This document shows, piece by piece, positions 1 to 4,966 of a stretch of 5,353 bases of DNA (positions are counted from its first letter, which is position 1; every line of letters starts with the position of its first letter). Below the pieces are notes generated by a model that saw only the letters and a list, made by a program, of their open reading frames with translations, was not told the DNA's origin and did no database searches. The position numbers and the translations under genes were made by a program. Source of the DNA: Nitrospira sp. (GTDB taxonomy: Bacteria; Nitrospirota; Nitrospiria; Nitrospirales; Nitrospiraceae); NCBI GenBank assembly GCA_015904045.1, contig JABMDG010000234.1:1-5353 (forward strand), read 5' to 3'.

Positions 1-1
1 G

Positions 2-418
2 CGGCGGCGATCGCGCGACTTCGGGCCGTTCTTCCTGAAGTACGGGCTGATTCCTGAATTCGTCGGGAGATTGCCGGTTGTGGCCACGTTGGAGGAATTG
101 GATGAACGGGCGCTGATCCGTATCCTGACCGAACCGCGTAACGCCCTCTCAAAGCAATATGAAAAGCTGCTGTCGTTCGAAAAGGTGAAGCTGAGATTCA
201 CCGAAGGCGCGTTGGGAGCCGTGGCGCGAAAGGCCTACGCGCAGAAGACCGGTGCGCGTGGACTTCGGGCGATCTTGGAAGAAGTCATGCTGGACGTGAT
301 GTACGATGCCCCCTCACAGAAGCAGATCAAAGAGGTGGTGATCACCGAAGACGCCATCATGGGGAAAAACCCGCCGATTCGTATTTTCGAACAAGACATG
401 GAAGCTAAGAGCGCGTAA
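2..418 (+). CDS. clpX: ATP-dependent Clp protease ATP-binding subunit ClpX, C-terminal part
   Basis: This is the 3' end of clpX; the start lies outside the window. ClpX is the cytosolic AAA+ hexamer that unfolds tagged substrates and feeds them to the ClpP peptidase. The reading frame enters at base 2 and gives about 138 residues ending at TAA 416-418. Hallmarks are [16 protein letters not shown] (bases 47-94), then [12 protein letters not shown], and the sensor-2 motif KTGARGLR, in which the arginine contacts ATP. The remaining C-terminal small AAA+ subdomain ([13 protein letters not shown], then VVITEDAI) matches the family to its usual end. One oddity is that the first 15 codons match poorly: the family usually has a PEDLLKYG-like segment here, while this reads [12 protein letters not shown] strong terminator follows directly, so clpX is the last gene of its transcript. 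Identification is secure; the first codons are doubtful. Confidence 0.95.
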   Translation, partial: RRRSRDFGPFFLKYGLIPEFVGRLPVVATLEELDERALIRILTEPRNALSKQYEKLLSFEKVKLRFTEGALGAVARKAYAQKTGARGLRAILEEVMLDVMYDAPSQKQIKEVVITEDAIMGKNPPIRIFEQDMEAKSA

Positions 419-431
419 TGTAAGGTGAACT

Positions 432-465
432 GGCGGGCTGCTTCATCCGGGCAGCCCGCCGTTTT
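432..465 (+). terminator. Rho-independent terminator after clpX
   Basis: A perfect 10-bp GC-rich stem, GGCGGGCTGC (432-441) with GCAGCCCGCC (451-460), encloses a 9-base loop and is followed by GTTTT. It lies 13 bases after the clpX stop. The T tract is short, but the stem is strong and the position is right. It separates clpX from the downstream PilZ pair. Confidence 0.85.
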
Positions 466-548
466 CGATCCTTCCAGCGTGTCTCTCTTCCCTCCAGCCG
501 GTTCCCGCGTCAGACCCCGCCTCACTCATGCAAGACTCTCGGCTTTGC

Positions 549-576
549 TCGACAACTGGAAACACTGCGCTATACT
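549..576 (+). promoter_or_regulatory. Putative sigma70-type promoter for the PilZ pair
   Basis: TCGACA (549-554, one mismatch to TTGACA) is separated by 16 bases from TATACT (571-576, one mismatch to TATAAT). Transcription would start near 583, giving a leader of about 30 bases before the GTG start at 615. The site lies between the clpX terminator and the first PilZ gene, where a promoter is needed. The remaining gap (466-548) shows nothing else I can support. Confidence 0.5.
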
Positions 577-604
577 TGCCACGTGCAACTCCGCTGAGGG
601 CAAA

Positions 605-610
605 GGGAGG
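605..610 (+). promoter_or_regulatory. Shine-Dalgarno sequence fixing the GTG start of the first PilZ gene
   Basis: GGGAGG lies 4 bases before GTG 615. It supports the non-ATG start and the 172-residue form rather than a longer form from ATG 528, whose extra 29 residues have no counterpart in the second copy. Confidence 0.65.
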
Positions 611-614
611 ACCT

Positions 615-1133
615 GTGAAATACCCTGTGGCATCCAGTCTCCGTCATCGAGGCAAAGCGCTTGAGCTGGACCCAGCCCACGAGATTGTCACGCTCCTGGG
701 AATCAACGGAGAACCGATCGGCAGTTTGTCATGGGACTTCGTGATCGATCAGATCATGGCATATCGTAAACTGCCCGTTCAAAAGGAAGTCCGGGCAGAG
801 CCGCGCATCCCGCTTACGTTTCGGGTGCGCTACAACATGCCGGAAGGGCAACGATTCGAAGGGCGAGCCGGCGGGATCGGAGGCGGCGGATTGTTCATCG
901 AGAGCCAGTCTCCGCTGCCGATCGGCACCAAACTCTCCATGGAGTTCTCGCTGCCAGAAAACCCAGGAGAATGGCTTCAGGCCAAGGGAGTGGTGGCATG
1001 GGCCTGTCCGAAAGCCGACCACTACACCTTCAATCCCGGAATGGGCGTTCGATTTACAGAGGTGGCGCCGGAGATCCGCGACCGGATTCTCGCGTTGGTC
1101 AAATCGGCTCCAGATCAGAACAAGGCCGCTTAG
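615..1133 (+). CDS. PilZ-domain protein, first copy of a tandem pair
   Basis: This is a 172-residue cytosolic protein with no signal peptide or membrane segment. Residues 1-50 form a module I cannot name (HxGKxLxxDP at 11-20, then GxxxGxxxWxxVIxQ at 32-46). Residues 58-163 form a PilZ-like domain: RAEPR at 60-64 matches RxxxR, GGLFIES is at 91-97, and PGMGVRF is at 141-147. PilZ domains usually bind cyclic di-GMP through RxxxR and (D/N)xSxxG. The second motif here reads G-I-G-G-G-G (87-92), with both the D/N and the S replaced, so binding is uncertain. I chose GTG 615 over the upstream in-frame ATG at 528 because GGGAGG (605-610) precedes it, the likely promoter lies downstream of 528, and VKYPV aligns with the MKFPV start of the second copy. 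It is probably cotranscribed with that copy. The cellular process it controls cannot be told from the context. Confidence 0.85.
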   Translation: MKYPVASSLRHRGKALELDPAHEIVTLLGINGEPIGSLSWDFVIDQIMAYRKLPVQKEVRAEPRIPLTFRVRYNMPEGQRFEGRAGGIGGGGLFIESQSPLPIGTKLSMEFSLPENPGEWLQAKGVVAWACPKADHYTFNPGMGVRFTEVAPEIRDRILALVKSAPDQNKAA

Positions 1134-1170
1134 TTTCTCGTCATTCGGCAGTGCACACTGAACCGCAGAC

Positions 1171-1689
1171 ATGAAATTTCCCGTCACCTCTACAGCCACC
1201 CACCAAGGCAAGACCCTGATCATCGATCCTGACCGCGAAACGATCGAGGTGCTCGATGCGTCCGGCCAATTGCTCGGCGACGTGCCTTGGGGAACGGTGA
1301 TCGAACAGGTGCTCGACGGGGAGAGTCAGGACAGATACGCCCATTGCCGTGCACACCCTCGCGCCCCGCTGGCGGTCAAAGTGCATTGTACGGCACCTGA
1401 TGGAACCGCATTCGACGGCCTCACCGGGGGGATCAGCGGCGGAGGATTCTTTATCGAGAGCAGTTCCCCGCTTAAGCAAGGAACGGAATTGTCGCTCGAA
1501 TTTTCGCTTCCTGATCGACCCTATGAACCACTGAGGGCCAAAGCCAAGGTCGCCTGGGTTCGCAGCAGACCGGAGCGGTATCTCCTATTCCCTGGCATGG
1601 GTGTTCAGTTTGTGGATATCGACAAGAAGACGCAAGATCTCCTGGTGAATTTGGTCGAGGCACTGAACAGAAGCCGGACGATTTCCTGA
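1171..1689 (+). CDS. PilZ-domain protein, second copy of a tandem pair
   Basis: This is a 172-residue paralogue of the preceding gene. The two align over their whole length with no gap, and by hand count share about 69 of 172 residues. It has the same N-terminal module (HQGKTLIIDP at 11-20; GQLLGDVPWGTVIEQ at 32-46) and a PilZ-like domain with RAHPR (60-64, RxxxR), GISGGGFFIES (87-97) and PGMGVQF (141-147). The second c-di-GMP motif is G-I-S-G-G-G: the serine and last glycine are kept, but the D/N is glycine. It is therefore closer to the consensus than the first copy. The gene starts 37 bases after the first copy ends, has no clear Shine-Dalgarno sequence and no separate promoter that I see, so it is probably read from the same transcript. 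It has no membrane or signal segment. The PilZ call is firm; the ligand and partner are unknown. Confidence 0.87.
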   Translation: MKFPVTSTATHQGKTLIIDPDRETIEVLDASGQLLGDVPWGTVIEQVLDGESQDRYAHCRAHPRAPLAVKVHCTAPDGTAFDGLTGGISGGGFFIESSSPLKQGTELSLEFSLPDRPYEPLRAKAKVAWVRSRPERYLLFPGMGVQFVDIDKKTQDLLVNLVEALNRSRTIS

Positions 1690-1739
1690 CCTTCTTGCGT
1701 CTCTCCCCCACGCACCGCCTCAAGATCGAGGTCGTGCCA

Positions 1740-2546
1740 TCACGCGGACTTCTGAGGATCTACCTGGTCAGCTGACCGTTCCGTGGCAGCATCAAGAGAC
1801 TGTTGGATTTCCTTTTGCGCCGCATCCATTTCAGCCTGGATCGTTCGCATCTGCGGATCGACCGTGTCACGAACATCGGCCACAGCTTGCCGGAACGTCC
1901 GCAACATATCGCCCACGCCCTCTCCGAGACTCTGCATATCTTCTGGAGACATGCCTGGCGCAGCCTGCGCCGCTTTGGCTTTCATGGCAGCCTGTTGTGC
2001 CTGCACCCTGGCTACCGCGTCTTTATTCACAATGGCCGATGGGCGTTTTACCGTCGGCTTTTGCTGAGCTCCCGGCGGCAACGGCGGGTACTGGCCGCGG
2101 GCCATTGGAGTGGGAGCTGCCGCACGCTCTTCCATTGACACCACAGGGTGGGTCGAAACCGTCGCAGCGACCTGCGCGCCCCGATTGGAAACAGTCGCCG
2201 CTTGGGCGGATTGAGGCCCCCCACCATAGAGCAACGAAGCGGTTGTGCCGGGCGTCATTTCAGGACCAGGAACATAGGGAATGTTGGGCTTGGCACTCGC
2301 AGACATCGGGTCGGCCGCCGGTGCATGAGTCGTGACGACCGCGGTCGGCTGAGCCTGAACGGATGGGGACTCAGTATCTTGTTGAACTTGTGTCGCGGCC
2401 GGAGGGATGTCGTGGACCTCTTTCTTGAAACTTCTCAGCGCCCGGCCGACACCTTCCCCAACTTGTGGCAAACGGCCGGCGCCGAAAATGATCAGGATGA
2501 TGGCGAGGATAAGAATGAGTTCGGAAAATCCCAGGGTGCCGAACAT
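1740..2546 (-). CDS. tatA: Twin-arginine translocase subunit TatA/E family, unusually long
   Basis: TatA forms the size-variable part of the Tat pathway, which moves folded proteins across the inner membrane with TatC. The start is typical: MFGTLGFSELILILAIILII (1-20) is the short membrane helix, FGAGRLP (21-27) is the TatA-type hinge, and VGEGVGRALRSFKKEV (29-44) is the amphipathic helix. The F-G hinge favours TatA over TatB, which usually has G-P. At 268 residues the protein is about three times the usual 60-100. Residues 48-198 are rich in Pro, Ala, Gln and Thr and look disordered. Residues 207-225 repeat the amphipathic helix, and 226-258 look helical or coiled-coil. GGAGT (2551-2555) lies 4 bases before the ATG. 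The gene converges on the PilZ pair and lies 125 bases downstream of the M24 gene. No tatC is in the window. A secondary or specialised TatA is possible. Confidence 0.88.
   Translation of the reverse strand: MFGTLGFSELILILAIILIIFGAGRLPQVGEGVGRALRSFKKEVHDIPPAATQVQQDTESPSVQAQPTAVVTTHAPAADPMSASAKPNIPYVPGPEMTPGTTASLLYGGGPQSAQAATVSNRGAQVAATVSTHPVVSMEERAAAPTPMARGQYPPLPPGAQQKPTVKRPSAIVNKDAVARVQAQQAAMKAKAAQAAPGMSPEDMQSLGEGVGDMLRTFRQAVADVRDTVDPQMRTIQAEMDAAQKEIQQSLDAATERSADQVDPQKSA
1872..1928 (-). repeat. Second copy of the TatA amphipathic-helix segment (protein-level repeat)
   Basis: Residues 207-225 of the TatA protein read LGEGVGDMLRTFRQAVADV. Residues 29-47 read VGEGVGRALRSFKKEVHDI. Ten of 19 positions are identical (G, E, G, V, G, L, R, F, V, D) and most others are conservative. 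The DNA of the two segments has diverged, so this is an old duplication or convergence. The first copy lies at 2406-2462. Confidence 0.7.
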
Positions 2547-2604
2547 CGTGACTCCGTTGGCCCGAAGATCGTTTCAGAATGCTCTCGGCTGACAGGATCG
2601 AATG

Positions 2605-2634
2605 AATCTAGCCGCCTCTTTGACAACGTGTCAA
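2605..2634 (-). promoter_or_regulatory. Putative sigma70-type promoter for tatA
   Basis: On the minus strand a perfect TTGACA -35 (2629-2634) is followed after 18 bases by TAGATT (2605-2610, 4 of 6 to TATAAT). Transcription would start near 2598, giving a leader of about 50 bases. It implies that tatA can be transcribed separately from the upstream M24 gene. Confidence 0.5.
2620..2634. promoter_or_regulatory. Palindrome over the tatA -35 box, possible operator
   Basis: TTGACA-ACG-TGTCAA is a perfect inverted repeat with 6-bp arms and a 3-base centre. One arm is the -35 box of the proposed tatA promoter on the minus strand. A dimeric regulator bound here would block RNA polymerase. A -35 box mirrored by chance is the alternative; no regulator gene lies nearby. 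Confidence 0.35.
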
Positions 2635-2671
2635 GAAAGGGCTGCTCGGAAGGCCTTGAGATGCGCCGCAA

Positions 2672-3874
2672 TCAGAGAATTGGGATGACTTCGGTTTGGA
2701 GCGGTCCGCCGTATACCAATACCTCCCGATCGGACACGTAGACGTCCAACTCGCTCCGGATGCCGAATTCCCCGGGAAGATAGATACCCGGTTCAATGGA
2801 GAAACAGGTTCGTGGCATGAGCCGGCGTCCGTCCTGGGTCTCCAAATTGTCGATGTTGGCTCCATTACCATGCACTTCTTCACCGATGGAATGGCCGGTC
2901 CGATGCAGGAAGAAGTCGCCGAACCCGGCATCCTGAATCACCGTGCGGCAGACATCGTCGACTTCCCAGCCAAAGGGAAATTGCCCCGACGCCACCTGTT
3001 TCCGGACGAAGGCCAGCGCCGCATCACGCCCCCGACGGACCTGGTCGAAAATCATGCTCTGTTTTGCAGGCACTTGCGCTCCCGTATAGCCCGTCCAGGT
3101 AATATCGCCGTACACGGAGCCGGGCGCCGTCCGTTTCGCCCAGAGATCGATCAATAGGAGATTCTCATGAGTAATCGGTGCCGAACCGGACTCGGCCGGC
3201 CCATAATGAGGATCGGCACTATGGGCATCGACCGCCGCGATGGGAGGGCTGGACGTCATCATCCCGGCCTCGTGAATGCGCGAGAGAATAAACCGCTGCA
3301 GGCCATACTCGGTCAACTCACGTCCCTTGGAAATCGCCGATGCAACATGTGCAAACGCTTCATCTACGATTCTGCGGAGCGCCACGACGGCGTATCGGTG
3401 AGATTCCAGCTGTTCGTCAGTCCAGACCGCTTCAAACCGCTGCACGAGATCGGCTGACGTCACGACATCGAGACCAAAGCTGCGGATCAAATCGACCGTG
3501 CCGGCATCGACCCGCGACACATAGGGGACGGCATTGAGGGGAGAATACTGCATGGCGATTCGCCGCCGTCCTCGCAGGAGCGAGGCGAGGAGTGCCCGTT
3601 GTTGCTCCCACCCAACATAGGGCTGCGCCTGGCCCGGCAATTCGTCCAGGACGTGCGGTTCGATTCGGTGCACCAGTTTGACCGGCTCTCCCGTGGCCGG
3701 AATCCAATAGTACCAACGCCGCGTGACATGCCGCGAAGGATCGAGCAGCAGCACCCGATAGGCCAGGGGATCGCTGCCCCGAAAATCGTAGAACAGCCAG
3801 CCATCGAGTCCGGGTGACTCTCGGAGCGCCGCCTGGATCTCCGCAACCCGCGCGTGATGTCCCAGTGTGTTCAT
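2672..3874 (-). CDS. M24 family metallopeptidase, Xaa-Pro aminopeptidase-like
   Basis: This is a 400-residue protein with the pita-bread fold of aminopeptidase P and prolidase, which cleave peptide bonds next to proline using two metal ions. Residues 1-145 form the N-terminal creatinase-like domain, and about 150-400 the catalytic domain. All five expected metal ligands are visible: D243 (LLIDLWAK), D257 (YGDITWT), H328 (HRTGHSIG), E361 (SIEPGIY) and E375 (IRSELDV). H223 (ADPHYGP) and H335 (EVHGNGAN) fit the extra active-site histidines. The two aspartates are 14 apart, whereas the family usually has 11, so a short insertion marks this subgroup. There is no signal peptide, so it is probably cytosolic. 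The ATG at 3874 has no Shine-Dalgarno sequence, and a promoter lies just upstream. The family is certain; the substrate (dipeptide, longer peptide or other) is not, because the N-terminal domain is not of a well-known type. Confidence 0.92.
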   Translation of the reverse strand: MNTLGHHARVAEIQAALRESPGLDGWLFYDFRGSDPLAYRVLLLDPSRHVTRRWYYWIPATGEPVKLVHRIEPHVLDELPGQAQPYVGWEQQRALLASLLRGRRRIAMQYSPLNAVPYVSRVDAGTVDLIRSFGLDVVTSADLVQRFEAVWTDEQLESHRYAVVALRRIVDEAFAHVASAISKGRELTEYGLQRFILSRIHEAGMMTSSPPIAAVDAHSADPHYGPAESGSAPITHENLLLIDLWAKRTAPGSVYGDITWTGYTGAQVPAKQSMIFDQVRRGRDAALAFVRKQVASGQFPFGWEVDDVCRTVIQDAGFGDFFLHRTGHSIGEEVHGNGANIDNLETQDGRRLMPRTCFSIEPGIYLPGEFGIRSELDVYVSDREVLVYGGPLQTEVIPIL

Positions 3875-3883
3875 TGTACGCGC

Positions 3884-3912
3884 ATCTTATCGTTGGGCGA
3901 GGGGAGCGTCAA
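3884..3912 (-). promoter_or_regulatory. Putative promoter for the M24 peptidase gene
   Basis: On the minus strand TTGACG (3907-3912, one mismatch) is followed after exactly 17 bases by TAAGAT (3884-3889, 4 of 6). Transcription would start near 3877, only about three bases before the ATG at 3874, which predicts a leaderless or almost leaderless mRNA. Confidence 0.5.
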
Positions 3913-3931
3913 TCAAACGGGGAGCCCATCA

Positions 3932-3940
3932 TGATACAAT
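3932..3940 (+). promoter_or_regulatory. Extended -10 promoter for the divergent hypothetical gene
   Basis: TG-A-TACAAT is an extended -10 element (TGnTATAAT with one mismatch). No good -35 is seen, which an extended -10 can tolerate. Transcription would start near 3947, about two bases before the ATG at 3949, again predicting a leaderless message. Confidence 0.45.
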
Positions 3941-3948
3941 GACGCACC

Positions 3949-4419
3949 ATGACGTCTGAACGGGCTCCGGAACTGCCGTCGTACCGTGTCACCTTGTTCT
4001 TCGGTCCGGAACCGGTGGAGGGGGAACCGGGTGTGCTGGCGTGTGTGTTCAATGTGAAGAAACGGAGCTGGAAAGCGGGCGTCCAAGTGTCCGTAGAGAT
4101 CGCCCAAGCGCACTTGGCGCAGCTACGCCAGGAGGTTCGCCTCACCGATCAAATCGCAGAGGCTTTGAGCCCGATCGGAACGGAAGAACGGGGGACGTAT
4201 GACGCGCGCGTGGACGATCTGTTTGCCCAGGCCGTGACGTGGTGCAAACTGGATCTCTGTTTAGCAGCCGGCCTCGCACAAGAGAATCAGCGCATTCCAG
4301 CCGCTGATCTGGTGCCGGAGCTGAGCCAGTCCGTCGCCGTCCGCGCAGCGTATGTGGTCACCTACGTCCTGACAGAACTGGATCTCGTCAGTGACCGCCA
4401 ATCGCCTGCATCGTTCTAA
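3949..4419 (+). CDS. Conserved-looking hypothetical protein, cytosolic
   Basis: I do not recognise this 156-residue protein. It has no signal peptide or membrane helix. Residues 12-50 look like beta strands (YRVTLFFGPEPVEGEPGVL, then CVFNVKKRSWKAGVQVSVEI), with PEPVEGEPG as a loop. Residues 52-73, 84-112 and 119-147 look helical, including TWCKLDLCLAAGL (97-109), whose cysteines at 99 and 104 are too few for a metal site by themselves. ATG 3949 is the first possible start, because an in-frame TGA lies at 3940-3942. No Shine-Dalgarno sequence precedes it, and the proposed promoter would give a leaderless mRNA. The gene diverges from the M24 peptidase across a 74-base region, so the two may be regulated together. 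Codon use resembles the neighbours, and the frame is open and well placed, so I treat it as real. Confidence 0.75.
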   Translation: MTSERAPELPSYRVTLFFGPEPVEGEPGVLACVFNVKKRSWKAGVQVSVEIAQAHLAQLRQEVRLTDQIAEALSPIGTEERGTYDARVDDLFAQAVTWCKLDLCLAAGLAQENQRIPAADLVPELSQSVAVRAAYVVTYVLTELDLVSDRQSPASF

Positions 4420-4458
4420 TATCAATAGACGGCAGAGGGCTTGCATTCGTTGTAGATT

Positions 4459-4467
4459 TGTTATATC
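4459..4467 (+). promoter_or_regulatory. Possible promoter upstream of the exported-protein gene
   Basis: TG-T-TATATC resembles an extended -10 (4 of 6 in the core). TTGCAT (4441-4446) lies 15 bases before the core, which is short for a -35. The stretch is AT-richer than its surroundings and sits in the only sizeable gap (4420-4539) before the next gene. The evidence is weak. Confidence 0.3.
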
Positions 4468-4490
4468 AACCGACTGACATCTCACAGCCT

Positions 4491-4509
4491 CGATCCATCA
4501 TCTGGATTG
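4491..4509 (+). other. Small hairpin in the leader of the exported-protein gene
   Basis: CGATCCA (4491-4497) can pair with TGGATTG (4503-4509), with one G-T wobble, around a 5-base loop. It ends 11 bases before the Shine-Dalgarno region (from 4521). There is no T tract, so it is not a terminator. It could affect mRNA stability or be chance. Confidence 0.25.
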
Positions 4510-4539
4510 TGGCGTTGAAGAGGAAGGAGACGCCGGATC

Positions 4540-4965
4540 ATGAAGCAACAAGGACTCTCACATAGGCTCTCGACCGTGGCGTTCATCGTGGTGATGACGT
4601 TTTGCTCGATGGTGGCGTCTCCGGCATGGAGCCAGTCGTCGTCCACCGATCGGCAACAAGGAACACCTTCCGGTGTAGGCATGCAAGTGGCGTCTGTCGC
4701 CGCCACCATTGTCTATTTCCCGTTTAAGAGCGTCTATGCTCTCGGCGGGGGACTCGTAGGCGGCCTCGCCTACCTGCTTTCTGGAGGCAGCGAACAAACT
4801 GCGAAGAGTATTTGGATCCCCAGTATGTACGGAACCTATTTCATCTCACCAGAACACCTCACGGGCGAACGCCCAGTGCGGTTTGTCGGGGTCGCCGCCG
4901 ATTCTGAAGAAGGCACCTCCGCACCCGCAATCGTGGACCAATCAGGGTCCCAACCAGTCCAGTGA
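4540..4965 (+). CDS. Small exported protein of unknown function
   Basis: This 141-residue protein has a clear Sec-type signal peptide: a basic start (MKQQGLSHR), a hydrophobic core at 12-26, and a likely cut after S31 (SPAWS|Q). The cysteine at 22 is not in a lipobox, so it is probably not a lipoprotein. Residues 48-83 are hydrophobic and glycine-rich (FPFKSVYALGGGLVGGLAYL), suggesting membrane association. Residues 91-117 carry IWIPSMYGTYFISPEHLTGE and RPVRFVG, which look like a conserved core. The tail is Ser/Glu/Gln-rich. AGGAAGGAG (4521-4529) supports the start at a spacing of about 10. I recall similar short exported proteins with a GTYxxxPEHL motif in Nitrospira-like genomes but know no function. 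The next gene begins one base after its stop, so the two are cotranscribed and probably translationally coupled. Confidence 0.8.
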   Translation: MKQQGLSHRLSTVAFIVVMTFCSMVASPAWSQSSSTDRQQGTPSGVGMQVASVAATIVYFPFKSVYALGGGLVGGLAYLLSGGSEQTAKSIWIPSMYGTYFISPEHLTGERPVRFVGVAADSEEGTSAPAIVDQSGSQPVQ

Positions 4966-4966
4966 T

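Noticed and set aside
528..614. ATG 528 as the start of the first PilZ gene, adding 29 residues
   Set aside because: The likely promoter (549-576) lies downstream of 528, the extra residues do not resemble a folded N terminus or the paralogue, and GTG 615 has a good Shine-Dalgarno sequence.
425..664. Open frame of 79 residues between clpX and the first PilZ gene
   Set aside because: It runs through the terminator stem and the proposed promoter and overlaps the PilZ start; no ribosome site or motif supports it.
729..1223. Open frame of 164 residues on the minus strand opposite the first PilZ gene
   Set aside because: It lies antisense to a recognised gene, has no family features, and is open only because of the GC-rich codons on the other strand.
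1696..1714. Hairpin TGCGT-loop-ACGCA between the convergent PilZ and tatA genes as a terminator
   Set aside because: The stem is only 5 bp with a 9-base loop and no T tract on either strand.
2148..2741. Open frame of 197 residues on the plus strand opposite tatA and its upstream region
   Set aside because: It is antisense to tatA and crosses its promoter; the translation is rich in Arg and Ser without recognisable motifs.
4594..4605. Cysteine 22 of the exported protein as a lipoprotein site
   Set aside because: The residues before it (V-M-T-F) do not form a lipobox, and a better signal peptidase I site follows at residue 31.
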